Shown here: positions 46,001 to 54,845 of the stretch, piece after piece
How the letters are laid out: the number at the start of each line of letters is the position of its first letter
Numbering within the stretch: position 1 is the stretch's first letter
Origin: Haliclona indistincta
Taxonomy: Eukaryota > Porifera > Demospongiae > Haplosclerida > Chalinidae
Length of the DNA: 64,000 nucleotides
Assembly: GCA_964017065.1 (NCBI GenBank)
Contig: OZ024785.1
Coordinates: 6,212,167-6,276,166 of the forward strand
Direction of reading: 5' to 3'
Translations under genes and position numbers: made by a program
The notes under the pieces: model-generated
Database searches by the model: none
Told to the model about the DNA's origin: nothing
The model's input: the letters and a program-made list of their open reading frames with translations, nothing else

Positions 46001-46739
46001 CTTGTGTCTTAACCTTCGTGTTTTTGAGATACCAAACACGTGATGACACTTTCTTTTGATGCGAACTACTTTGGTACTTTGCCCTACGCTGTGCTTTGAT
46101 TTTATCGGATTTACTGTGGTACCTGTACAAAGCAGCAACTTTCTTAGCAGTTGAATCTTTCAAATAAGTCCACTTTGATGCCAATTTCTTACGTGCAGGG
46201 TTTTTGTCATAACTATTCCTTGCCGCAATCTTAGACACCAGCTTTTTGGGCTCTGGGTTTTTGTCATAGGCTTGCTTCGACCCCAGTTTTTTGGGCTCTG
46301 GGTTTTTGTCATAAGCCTTCTTTGCCGCAATCTTAGACACCAGTTTTTTGGGCTCTGGGTTTTTGTCATAGGCTTGCTTCGACACCAGTTTTTTGGGCTC
46401 TGGGTTTTTGTCATAGGCTTGCTTTGACGCCAGTTTTTTGGGCTCTGGGTTTTTGTCATAAGCTTTCTTTGCTGCAATTTTTGACACCAATTTCTTAAGC
46501 TGGGGGTTTTTGTCATACGCCTTCTTCGAAGCAATTTTAGATGCTGTTTTCTTATACTCAGAATTGGTATCATATGCTTCCATTCTCTCAGCTAGTATTT
46601 TATCTCTATTCTCTCCATAACGCTGTTGATTATATGTGTGTTTTCTACGTGTTTTACTAGGCATGATTACTGTACCAGAACTAACCTTTTCAAAATCAAT
46701 ACTGAACTTACAACTTTCTTCAGTGACAGATCGAGACAC
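40020..46739 (-). CDS. Helitron Rep-helicase-OTU protein (2239 aa, intact)
   Basis: One exon. N-terminus (about residues 45-180): tandem YDKNPEPKKLVSK-type lysine-rich repeats. A Cys-rich segment (CCSCQCLFQRK ... MCSYCKPKI, about 580-640) looks like a zinc-binding motif. Rep domain: two-His motif GAPHYHVLLW (about 1050) and a two-tyrosine motif HYVSGYVTK (about 1200) for nicking and rolling-circle transfer. PIF1-type helicase: Walker A VTGVAGTGKS (about 1510), Walker B VDEIS (about 1590), and late motifs YAVTIHKSQGLSL and VALSRVRSLTGLHLL (about 1880-1920). C-terminal OTU-type cysteine protease fold: GDGNCMFRS (about 2105) with a partner His in LPGHYDVV near the end. Rep-helicase plus OTU is the makeup of Helentron/Helitron2 elements. 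The ATG at 46664 is an alternative start. The intact frame suggests recent activity. Confidence 0.93.
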   Translation of the reverse strand: MSRSVTEESCKFSIDFEKVSSGTVIMPSKTRRKHTYNQQRYGENRDKILAERMEAYDTNSEYKKTASKIASKKAYDKNPQLKKLVSKIAAKKAYDKNPEPKKLASKQAYDKNPEPKKLVSKQAYDKNPEPKKLVSKIAAKKAYDKNPEPKKLGSKQAYDKNPEPKKLVSKIAARNSYDKNPARKKLASKWTYLKDSTAKKVAALYRYHSKSDKIKAQRRAKYQSSSHQKKVSSRVWYLKNTKVKTQACMAYYAKHKEVISHTRKNKYYLSPPKSSVKEMYINELIGELLANRKARTEVMKAFKEQPIAKRLARISYRVACRIAARRLVHEALKKRKEYAADLIKSAKSINAKSIKSRDDFGEGIHRKRSCDPYFYEASYVKDDDDSDVPDRIDPSSQPRDEMPCTSDCKPITDDEVNAIVRLKNAFTLPMHELRQVLQSCDDCPNERQMMGHSLACHQTGSMCNSELRIIRAASAHHKVLRTFMRRVYSAKASHESLAGIDRALGEGNFKRLLSATGKSFDELLTTNDFVGEEGSSINNSFFRVLNLETTLQLQHALVISQVEKEWNDDAENVCCSCQCLFQRKSVTKVNFSKHFDSDIGSELIDYILKHTPPGEDETLYMCSYCKPKIKANVLPPRCVLNGLETIPIPSELDKLDALSKQFIQLAKCFQTVVRLGTYTCKVPVYNSLKACKGSVFFLPLPFNKTCETLSNVEGSAKSGVASPELYILVNGKPTKANVVWRSLVNIERVKAAIRKLKEIHKLYKSVEADSLDETTQKVIEVANNATTKMLDKATADDIAGYQSYTIRYLDNQIPTVSDIDQYKLVNVTEAPIHSRLKDLDVMCFPVLYPNGQFGENHPRNKEITLSFSEFVKQRLHNKDSRFRKDASYVFYLLNQKTLREVGNGVYNVLHSSRGVAMSVKQLLAKVETSDERLEASLFTMLQSVRGSKQYWWQRKSDLKCMVRNWGSPTLFLTFSCAEYEWSDMARYLRKVNNVPPSYDIGRLCTEDPISVSRKFSEKFHAFFRTVICKGQILGEVEHFYWKKEYQARGAPHYHVLLWIKDAPVIGCDDSAVVLKWIQERVTCHIPDKKTSPELHELVTRYQMHKCSAYCKRRRKVGSTFITYCKFGFPRPACETGIVHSVEDSLKTRKKIYELPRTESEVRVNDYNPLILLLWKANIDIQFVSESSLALAHYVSGYVTKAERSNMQDIWREIQDSKSIYSKLYKFGMKALSSRECGLYEAADLLLGDHLTEKSEAIQFVNVSMPHKRNRRLKSHAALTELSKSDPDSEDLFESNLVDTYYPDRPDKLEDVCLYDIVANYSWYHTIVKGVKQTEFKKRGKPVLPNHKLYDLRNENQKEDYYYSLIMLFVPFRNESELLLEDETAEEAFNRHFPDTGKNRCLTHHTRLQQMLECNRSVKLINEARQSDCPEQKVDSEPQLICEAVAAMQDAVSMVTKCEDTLSLSDRTNMLNADQRRIFDKVKEHMIHVQQHETNDCSCDLPPLCMFVTGVAGTGKSFLIETIKAYVAQLWPSADCSCAITAPTGLAAFNVGGMTIHRLFQLPVQHGGRSAVHWSLPKAAHKVMKTALRNVKLFIVDEISMVSSLNLAYIHLRLNELYGGVDYFGARNMIVFGDLLQLEPVGGQPVFSAVPDTVVKYRIGCATSPNIWEETVVYDELTINERQKGDKDYATLLNGIRIGEVTSSTISTLQSRVFTCSLTEKIAELQEQGIMVVTFFPTRKQCDELNNKMLKSLPGKSFELECTDDVDETVSKLKWTKTADKQLHKLNHDCNMTGGLQSVLVLAIGARVMLRRNVDTKKGLVNGSLGTVTAITKQFVTVQFDHLTNPYQVERVKSRFVVMKNYYVRREQFPLILAYAVTIHKSQGLSLDHAIIDLSDKVFCAAMAYVALSRVRSLTGLHLLSFDPKSIIVSKRSLEEYNRLRKMYRPDLPLYTIPVQQASKRKLVGKPDTDQVHTVVVPSKKIKCSQTTTKQQTAPVSTLGTQRKRTSTAPVQTAKPAKRACNSSAPNKQLHTTASAQNDDCLITGSFDPAHTQRWPYYYYPVDLEWQKTACATLGLEHHHPPPRHRGGGANVPLTPPDHNHTKDIVGDGNCMFRSFSYVITGSQAQHMAVRQAVLDHMVAISHLLYAHQYDLFAGYSSVQQYIERTKMNQNATWGSDIEIITLSHLINTCIFTYSTQDHNWYRFSPHSVDRTLPDDITQRAMYLRYLPGHYDVVLRTLSV

Positions 46740-47370
46740 GAGACGACGAACTCAAAAGGAAATCCAAACTTCGGTGTGTCAAAAGTAGAAATCAACAGTC
46801 GCAATCTTCTGAAATGGACGGAGTCTCACGGACAGGTAGAGCAGAGAAACACAAGAGCGGACAGCAAAAGTAGAAGCCACTCAAAGACAACATGTGCGCG
46901 CTCACGCTACATCACGTGCGTATTTTAAATGGCGTCATACACATTGCTAGCTACAGCTCGTGATCGTGAAGTCCGCTAGAATAAAACTTTCATTTCGCTA
47001 AAAACTAAGTTCAAAAGGCACATGCCAGAAGAATTTCGTGACTATTCGTGGGTGTTTAGCCCTGCACAGTATTCGTGTTAAGGCGCTAGACGAGTTGAAG
47101 AAAGAAAGAAGAAGAAAGAAGAAAGAAGAAAACGAAGATGACAAAACTCGATTTTCACCGCTTTCAGGTTCGTCACTTTTAGCGATACGTTCGAGCATGC
47201 TGTGCTGCTGTAGAGTTGGGGCAACGCTAGAGAGCAGATATAATTCTCTTTAGCCACGTACAATTCACCAACAGGCGAAATATCAGTGTTTGAACGCTAA
47301 TACATGCATGTAGCCGCCATTTTGTTTTCTTGACCATCCCTACATAGGGAGACACTACCGTGTCTCCCTA
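46740..47370 (-). promoter_or_regulatory. 5' non-coding region of the giant element
   Basis: About 470 bp of this interval (46900-47370) match the first 470 bp of the element at 27946. It includes a purine-rich (GAA)n stretch near 47098-47130 and the terminal palindrome GGGAGACAC-GGTA-GTGTCTCCC. It presumably contains the 5' recognition end and the promoter of the Rep-helicase gene. Confidence 0.6.
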
Positions 47371-47500
47371 ATAAGCAGAACTTGGTTTAAGCTAGAATCA
47401 ATGCTTGTACATGCATCCACCTTTGCTTTGTTAGTAGTAGATGTTTGTTACAACTGGATATCTTATCCAATTTTGTGACTGGAGTATTTCATTAACTCAC

Positions 47501-47522
47501 ATTGCACATTGATGGTGACTAC
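47501..47522 (-). pseudogene. Scrap of receptor Ig exon 3
   Basis: The minus-strand reading GTAGTCACCATCAATGTGCAAT followed by GTGAGT is the 3' end plus donor of receptor exon 3 (compare 21386 and 25665). The rest of the exon is absent; upstream sequence belongs to another gene, whose stop codon TAG lies within this scrap. Confidence 0.7.
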
Positions 47523-48610
47523 ATCGCTAACTCCTCTTTGTCTTGATCCTGACTTTTGCTCAGTTCCCACATGGTCATGTACTCGGTTGTACCACTCTTC
47601 TCACTCACCATCTCCTTCCCTGTAGCAGCTTCGCCCACATCAGCAGAGTCGTGAGATGAGATAGTGAAAGGTGGTGTACATGAGAACTCCTCTTCTATAG
47701 CTTCCTCTTTTATCATTTGCTCTGCTCTCTCTTGGAGCAACTGCCAGGCCTCATCAGGGGTTGTAGTGAGAACAAGGAGAGGAGAAGGAGGCCGGACACT
47801 GTTGACTCCTCTCCTGAAAGAGACAAAGGATTTTAAAAACAGAGTGAGAAGATAAGGTACGTACTTTCTCTTTCTCTTCCTGGTATCTACCACCAGAGGA
47901 GCATGAACATTTTCTCCTGGTTCAACTGATGCTGACAGTGCCCGAGCCAGCTGGAGCTGCTCCTCTTCAATGGTGCTGAGTAAACTGAGATAAAAAAGAA
48001 CACTTCACCGAGTATCAACATAATACCAACAGAGTTTACAGAGAAACCCACAAAAAATCCAATAAAGCAAGTACACCCATGTTCAACTTTACCATTCTTC
48101 ACTTAGTTTTGGTATTTCTGTTCGAGGCATCTTGAAGTCATTTTCTTCCTCCCCTTCTTTGTTTGGTAGTGGGTCTGACTTAGCTAGTCGAATATTTACC
48201 TATAAAAGCAGCATATACTGCAGGTAGAAAGTGAGTGGCTCTTACTTGTGAAGTACTAAGAGCAGAAAGGGTGGAGTTTGAAGAGTCACTGGAAGAGGGT
48301 AGAAGAGGTTTGCTAGATCNNNNNNNNNNNNNNNNNNNNNNNNNNNNNNNNNNNNNNNNNNNNNNNNNNNNNNNNNNNNNNNNNNNNNNNNNNNNNNNNN
48401 NNNNNNNNNNNNNNNNNNNNNNNNNNNNNNNNNNNNNNNNNNNNNNNNNNNNNNNNNNNNNNNNNNNNNNNNNNNNNNNNNNNNNNNNNNNNNNNNNNNN
48501 NNNNNNNNNNNNNNNNNNNTAACTGAAAGCAGCTATTGTCAGAGAGGGATTTGACAATTGTATTACACAAGTGCTTGATGTATCTGTATCTTGCCATGTC
48601 TTCCAACATA
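47519..48610 (-). CDS. Unrecognised gene with ubiquitin-interacting-like motif (gapped)
   Basis: Minus-strand exons: before the gap a segment MARYRYIKHLCNTIVKSLSD (48520-48610); after it SSSDSSNSTLSALSTSQ (about 48245-48319); about 48092-48200 (NIRLAKSDPLPNKEGEEEN); about 47868-47978 (STIEEEQLQLARALSASVEP); last exon 47519-47815, ending KEELAM and a stop. EEEQLQLARALSAS resembles the ubiquitin-interacting motif (acidic run, then A-x-x-x-S). I do not recognise the whole protein. Its 3' end abuts the receptor exon scrap and then the giant element, so the native end may be lost. Confidence 0.5.
48320..48519. other. Assembly gap (200 N)
   Basis: Exactly 200 N, so the true length is unknown. It interrupts the unrecognised minus-strand gene. 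Confidence 0.99.
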
Positions 48611-49390
48611 AAGTCTTAAAATGACTATATCAGCTGCTGGCTTACTCTTACTTTAGCTATGCTGACACATTCAAGTTTCTTTGAATTGTCATGTAAAAAC
48701 TTACTCAAAATTGTCCATTTTATTATAAACTTCAGACTGTCTCTACTGCAGCATAATTTGTAAACACTTTGAGTATCAAGGGTAAGAAGTTCACTGCTTT
48801 ATATAAGCGAATTAGCTATACCAGAATTAATGATAACCAAATGAAATGAATTATTCATGAGACATTAAGCAATTCACTTTTCCATTCTTATTTCTCTTGA
48901 GGTTGTAGTGCACAATTACAAACATCATCAATGCATTTAGTGATTCCAATTCTTCCATAACTGTGAAGTTTTGCATTTTGGATTGTTGAAAATTGTTTAA
49001 AATTATGACGGACATAATAACCATTAATTAACATTTTAAAGACCAAGGGTTAAAATTATGATGTGGCCCAATATCCAAATCTTTTTGTAACACCTTTAGT
49101 AACATGTATAGCAAGTTTGGTGCTTTTATCACAAAATGCATAATACTTGTGGAATTTTAAACTGTGCCGCCTCACTAGTATCGCCTCAGAGACCGGGAGT
49201 TAACTATTACGTAAATCAGAATATCGGCAAATTTGCATATAGGTGCAAGAAAATTGAGCTGCATTTTGAATAAAAACGGGCAATTTATTTATTCTTATTC
49301 TACTAGCCAGCAGACCAGCAAGTTAAAAATTTATCAAACCATTGTATTTCAAGCGCACTAACAGCTCAATTAGTAGACAAAGAATATCTG

Positions 49391-49689
49391 TCAACTCAAT
49401 TTTCTTTTTGTGTGCATGTAAATATTAAGCATGAAGCATGGTGGACAAATCATAGTACTCTTGTTTGAAAATACAGTAGAGGTTAGTGTGGCATTAGAGA
49501 CTATCACTGCACTGTTAGTGGTGATCATGAATACTGATTGCTGATTACTGCTATCATAGAGTACAGTGATTGAACCATTCCGCCATTGCAATAGTGTCTC
49601 AGTTACAGCAACTGTCCGTGTCACAGTATGATCTCTTATCCTGGACAGACTGGTGCAGTGGATGGTTGAGCAACTTCCAGTGTTACAGT
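49391..49689 (-). CDS. Extracellular-type exon, integrin-alpha-like (fragment)
   Basis: After a TATAAAG acceptor the exon reads CNTGSCSTIHCTSLSRIRDH then TLLQWRNGSITVLYDSSN and VIVSNATLTSTVFSN. The CxxIxC ... L pattern followed by LLQ and S-x-A-x-L resembles the last extracellular domain of integrin alpha chains. I found no TM/GFFKR exon, so the call is weak; another receptor family is possible. Confidence 0.35.
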
Positions 49690-49906
49690 CTTTATAACAA
49701 AATTAATAAGCATTGCTTGGACCAAGTACTTGTCCAAGCAATGCTATAAGTCATTGATTGAAAAACAGCTAGAAATCAGTAATATATAGTGCATAGACAA
49801 ACCTTGAGTGATACCAAATGACCAGAGAAACTGTAGCACTACTGATGACATTATTCTTAAAATACAGTGCAGAATAATTTTTGCTGAAAAAAATGTGTTA
49901 ATAAGT

Positions 49907-50512
49907 CAGGGGGTCCCACAAAGAATAGTTTCTGACACGAGGCCCAAAAGTGGGTGGGTGGGTCAGAGGCAAATTTTCAAAATTGGTCACTTTGTGTAAA
50001 ATTTAGTCATGACAATTAAATCACACTTTAAGAGCTTTAAAGGTATTTTAAACTGCTTTACAGTTAACTACCAGCTAACCATACTTCTTACCAATATGTC
50101 TGTAACCAAAAATTATGAAAAATAGTCATTATCAGTATACAAACAGTATATAGTACAATAATAATCTCATAATAATAGTACTGACATGTACAATCTGGTA
50201 ATAATCAATAATTATACATGTATAAGAAGTGAAATTTGGTTTGACAGCATGCAATATTGTTAAAGTCAGGAGCTAGGCCGACCTGAAGCTTTGCCTTTTG
50301 AAATTTGCCAACCGATCGTGAAAGGGCGTGGTCAGCCAATAATGATGAATTCAAATTTATAATAATAATTATTATTAATGAATATAATTACACGACGTAA
50401 TATGACGTGTTATGACACATTATGACGTGATATGACACAGTGGGTGGGTGGGTAGAGCAGCAATGTAAAAAACTGGCCTGGTGTCGTAGATTTTAGCAAC
50501 TGGGACCCCCCG
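49907..50512. mobile_element. 606-bp hAT-type MITE with 8-bp target duplication
   Basis: Inverted ends CAGGGGGTCCCA / TGGGACCCCCCG, with a second shared GTGGGTGGGTGGG word inside each end, flanked by TAATAAGT at 49899-49906 and 50513-50520. CAG-type ends plus an 8-bp duplication are hAT traits. There is no coding frame. Confidence 0.8.
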
Positions 50513-50539
50513 TAATAAGTATTGTTTTTATAGCATGCA

Positions 50540-51130
50540 TTAATAAATAATACAATGTAAAGTACACCATGAATTGATCGAATGAACAGTAGCATAGACA
50601 AATTTATCAATGCTTGGAGGGACAATAGGTGGATTTAATGGGCGAGCTCCTATTAATTTGAGCATACACCAACTCATTTCCTGATGACCTATGATGATGT
50701 AAACAGAATAAAGTTGTAAACTTAAATTCATGTTTACATTATCAAGAATTTGGCTGATCTAGTGAAGCCTCAATCTCGGTGTCTTGTATACAGTCTTTGG
50801 ATCCAATATCTGTTTGCAACTGATGCAAGTATAGAGCAAAGTAATAATGTTAGCAATAGTGGTTCTCATAACTAACGCAGTTTGAAGGTAGTATATACAT
50901 GTTGTACTATACAGTTTATTTCCAAGTACCAATTCCTATTATTAATGTTGTATAAAAGTGTTTGCACAAACAATGTCGTATTATTGTAGCTATTAATTTT
51001 TAGAAACATTCAAATTTAAATACCTTCAGAACAAAAGAAGTATGAAAAATAATTGTAGTTATGATGGCTCATTCGAGCGAACTAGCAATAGTGATAGGTA
51101 GAATGGAAGCAGAACTTTCTGTCACTAATG
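50540..51130 (-). pseudogene. Receptor tail remnant related to receptor II
   Basis: The minus-strand exon 50540-50690 has GNELVYAQ, then, one base out of frame, GARPLNPPIVPPSIDKFVYATVHSI, a clear paralog of the ITIM-like last exon of receptor II. Dropping one A from the CAAATT run near 50660 would join them. Upstream pieces also match: ELVLGNKLY (about 50925-50945) and a degenerate ELSASIL-like stretch near 51100. I found no Ig exons nearby. It is either a pseudogene or the 3' end of a receptor whose other exons lie outside my reading. Confidence 0.55.
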
Positions 51131-52049
51131 ATGAAGGTGAAACTGAGCAAATTAAAAGTATGTGCACAAAGCTGTCACTTTTTGCTTTAAGCTTCTGCAT
51201 AATTATAATGATCACGTCTATTTACTAGAATGTTCTCTATTAACTTTTGCTTAGAATTTTTAGCTTTACATGCACTTGTGGAACGTATAATGAGAACTCG
51301 CTTAAAGCTGTACTAAACAGAATTTGGTGTTATATCAAAAGAACAACTCGTACAATTTGTAGTTGTTCTGTTCCAATAGCATTGTCAGCAACATAAATTA
51401 TGAGCTACAGTCAAAAATTAACATTCATAAAAATTAATGTGCATTACACATAACTTACTGCTGTTGACGAAGAAGATGCATAAACAAAATTGTAGTGGGG
51501 GGAACTTCATTGTCTCTCTTGAATGCTGAGTCTAAGCAAGAGCACAGATATTTTAGACTAAACATTACGAAAATCATCTAAAGTGTTCTCTAGCCTGTTG
51601 TTATGAAAAGTTATGACACACAAGAGAATGATGATGAGAGTGCTGTAAATTTCCCAAAAATGCATACAGTGTATAATATGATTATTAGTATCTAGATGCA
51701 CTACATCCTGGTAGTAAAAGCTGTTATCTGAAGCACACAATAATTATTCTTATTATTGTTCTAAGCATGTCTGTGTCTTGCCAGCAGATACGGTCAGTGT
51801 TCATTTGGATCAGTCAATATTCAATATTAAAACAAATGAATAATGACTGTAAAACTATTTTTCTGTATTTAGAAAAAGCAATTCAATGTTGCAAAAACAA
51901 TTTTCAATTTTCAATTGTGATAAAATAAAATTTGCTTTTCTGTGTTCAATTTGTAATAGTTTGATGTTGTAATCGACGTACAAGCGCATAACGTAACGAA
52001 TAAGGACTCAGACTGAAGTGGACACGCCTACACCGCACCTACAATTATC
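51131..52049. other. No gene seen
   Basis: AT-rich DNA with no coding frame I can support and no repeat with clear ends. Confidence 0.5.
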
Positions 52050-53155
52050 ATGGCGGACGTCAAAGAAAAGTTTAGAGCGCTCATGCAGGCTGTGGCGACG
52101 TTGCAGTACAAGTAACTGACTTTGACCCGTTTTTGAGTACGTATTATTATATTAATGGCACACACACAGGTATGGTATGTGTGTGCCTGATTGTGTTTGT
52201 GTGTGTTTGTTTTTGGTGTCAGTGTGTCTTGTAGCAAAGTACACTGGCTGTGTCTCATTGATCACTAAAGGTGTTTGTGGGACTTCGGGTGCCCACACCT
52301 GCAGTGAGAGACACAGTTAACGCTCCTGCGAGTTCCTTGCCCGGCTCCAGGAGACTGCGCAGCACCGGCACACAGTATACCTGCTTGGTGCACAGGTGTC
52401 CTGGCTTCACCAGGTACGCGTGACCCTTGTGGCAGCTAGACACTTTGCTTTTTTTGTGTCTGTGTATGTCTTCTGTGGTGTGTGTTCACACGTTTTAGTG
52501 TGCTAATTTTGACTGCTAGTAGAGGAAAGAAGTGGATGGGAGTGGAGCTTACAGCTGTTAACTTCACTCCCATTCCCTACTCATTGTGTATTATCTCCTC
52601 CTGCGTTACTTCTCTATTTTCATTCTTAGACTTTGTACATGCCTGTTGTTAGTATTCCGGTGCACAATGTGTTTAATTACAAATCAGAAAGACAGTGTTC
52701 ACCTGACCAGGTCTCACATTTGTGTACATTACAATGCGGCAGTAGACCATGCATCTTTATGCAGTTAAAATCTTCATGTCATTTGATTTTTTGTAGCTGC
52801 AGGAGAGTCACTGAATTTTTGGGGCAAAAGCTTCATGAGCTACAGTATTATTTCACACATACAGTTATGTGTGTGATGGCCCACCCACGAGCCACATGCT
52901 AATGTAATCTCACCAAGACAAACAGTGACTCGCCTATACCTCTCACATGCATTGCTGAGTTTTTTCTCTCCCACACAGATACATGCGTGCAACGTCTTGA
53001 TATTTCTTTCTCTGTAGATGGTTTATTTGGCAGCTATACAGTATGATGGCTAAAAGTAAGACATGTTTTTGTAGCGATTTTCACTTGTTCTCATCATCTC
53101 CATAGATCCCAATAGCATACTTATACGCCCGGTCTTACATTCGTCGATCACCTAA
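52050..53155 (+). CDS. Possible small three-exon gene (49 aa)
   Basis: ATG at 52050 (context ATCATGG). Exons 52050-52111, 53020-53057 and 53106-53155 join in frame with normal GT/AG sites: MADVKEKFRALMQAVATLQY, then KWFIWQLYSMMAK, then NPNSILIRPVLHSS. The middle is a possible short hydrophobic helix. I recognise no family. The first intron contains a SINE fragment. Support comes only from frame consistency. Confidence 0.4.
52225..52450 (+). mobile_element. 5'-truncated SINE copy
   Basis: It matches the body of the SINE at 31320-31715 from GCAAAGTACACTGGCTGTG to GACCCTTGTGGCAG, without the tRNA-like head, and ends near a T-rich run. Confidence 0.75.
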
Positions 53156-53211
53156 TTCAGATGCAAAGGTAGGAGAGGAATTCTTACTTCACTGTGCGTC
53201 TCAGTAGATAA

Positions 53212-53424
53212 ATGATGGGTAGAGAAGCAACCAAATTTGTACAACACCTTGCCGACCAGCTCTCTCACGAGTGGGGCTCTAACTCAGTTCACTGTCAATT
53301 CGGTACAAACAAGAATCTTGTTTGCCGTCGTTTTCGTTCAACAATTCTGTGTCTCAGAGGATCTTTTTCTAAATGGAGGTCAGTTGATAGGATGATCCCT
53401 CTGAACTTCATTATGCAGGACTAA
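53212..53424 (+). mobile_element. Retroelement protein fragment
   Basis: The frame holds MGREATKFVQHLADQLSHEW and, further on, STILCLRGSFSKWRS. The combination of an LA-x-x-LS-x-x-W helix and LCLRGSR-KWRS resembles the C-terminal part of polyproteins common in invertebrate retroelements. It is too short to classify. Confidence 0.35.
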
Positions 53425-53682
53425 CATGTTCATACATTTTCCAGTACATTTCCTTAATTTTTTTATCATCTATATACTTTTTTGCTTAAATATTTTTTGA
53501 CCATTAATTCAATCCTACTAGGGGGTAAACAAAGTTTATTTTGCAAAGAGAAAAGTGGTAGGAGAGAGATTACTTACAATGACTAAAAAGTGCAGTATGG
53601 GCTTGGCTTGATTAACGGAGGAATACAAAGATTATACATATTATAATACCAGGGCCATAAATTGTAGCGGACGGGAGAATTG

Positions 53683-54845
53683 CTAGCTGAAACTCACTGG
53701 AAAAGCATGCACTTCACTGCATTATCAACCTGGTACAGCCACAAGATGCTGGTGACTGCAGGCAACGAGCTCCAGCCACTGATTTAGGGTCCTGGACTAT
53801 TGAGCGCCAGTTGTTCGCTGAAACTCACTGGGAGAGCATGCAGTTCACTGCATTATCAACCTGGTACAGCCACAAGATGCTGGTGACTGCAGGCAACGAG
53901 TTCCAGCCACTGATTTAGGGTCCAGGACTATTGAACGCCAGTTGCTCGCTGATACTCACTGGGAGAGCATGCACTTCACTGCATTATCAACCTGGTACAG
54001 CCACAAGATGCTGGTGACTGCAGGCAACGAGCTGAGCTCCAGCCACTGATTTAGGGTCCTGGACTATTGAGCGCCAGTTGCTCGCTAAAACTCACTGGGA
54101 GAGCATGCAGTTCACTGCATTATCAACCTGGTACAGCCACAAGATGCTGGTGACTGCAGGCAACGAGTTCCAGCCACTGATTTAGGGTCCAGGACTATTG
54201 AACGCCAGTTGCTCGCTGATACTCACTGGGAGAGCATGCACTTCACTGCATTATCAACCTGGTACAGCCACAAGATGCTGGTGACTGCAGGCAACGAGCT
54301 GAGCTCCAGCCACTGATTTAGGGTCCTGGACTATTGAGCGCCAGTTGCTCGCTAAAACTCACTGGGAGAGCATGCAGTTCACTGCATTATCAACCTGGTA
54401 CAGCCACAAGATGCTGGTGACTGCAGGCAACGAGCTGAGCTCCAGCCACTGATTTAGGGTCCTGGACTATATTGAGCGCCAGTTGTTCGCTGAAACTCAC
54501 TGGGAGAGCATGCAGTTCACTGCATTATCAACCTGGTACAGCCACAAGATGCTGGTGACTGCAGGCAACGAGTTCCAGCCACTGATTTAGGGTCCAGGAC
54601 TATTGAACGCCAGTTGCTCGCTGATACTCACTGGGAGAGCATGCACTTCACTGCATTATCAACCTGGACAGCCACAAGATGCTGGTGACTGCAGGCAACG
54701 AGCTCCAGCCACTGATTTAGGGTCCAGGACTATTGAACGCCAGTTGCTCGCTGATACTCACTGGGAGAGCATGCATGCACTTCACTGCATTATCAACCTG
54801 GTACAGCCACAAGATGCTGGTTTGCAGCGTGACTGCAGGCAATAA
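53683..54845. repeat. 131-bp minisatellite, nine copies, alternating A/B monomers
   Basis: ATTATCAACCTGGTACAGCC recurs at about 53721, 53852, 53983, 54119, 54250, 54386, 54524, 54655 and 54789 (the one at 54655 has a small deletion). Spacing is 131-138 bp. Two monomer types alternate over much of the array: one with GCAGTTCACTGC plus GAGTTCCAGCC and TCCAGGACTATTGAAC, the other with GCACTTCACTGC plus GAGCTGAGCTCC and TCCTGGACTATTGAGC. The copy 2-3 pair repeats as copies 4-5 with a 267-bp period. Confidence 0.93.

Larger units (their letters stand above)
32111..47370 (-). mobile_element. Giant Helentron/Helitron2-type element (~15.3 kb)
   Basis: Minus-strand element. The 5' end at about 47370 reads AGGGAGACACGGTAGTGTCT; the 3' end at 32111 closes a long hairpin with ...CTTG and host TAACTA. 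Both ends match the short element at 27946-29095. It splits receptor III between exon 4 (31759-32019) and the exon 3 scrap (47501-47522), in correct order and strand, which supports one insertion. It encodes a Rep-helicase-OTU protein (40020-46739). The rest (32.8-40 kb) holds a spliced proline-rich gene on the opposite strand, a LINE fragment, a 281-bp TIR element, a palindrome and a CA microsatellite. No target duplication is visible, as expected for Helitron-type movers. Confidence 0.7.

Noticed and set aside
27946..47370. One 19-kb element with long terminal inverted repeats
   Set aside because: The two inverted 470-bp ends each belong to their own element with a separate 3' hairpin, and receptor III host exons lie between them at 29418-32019.
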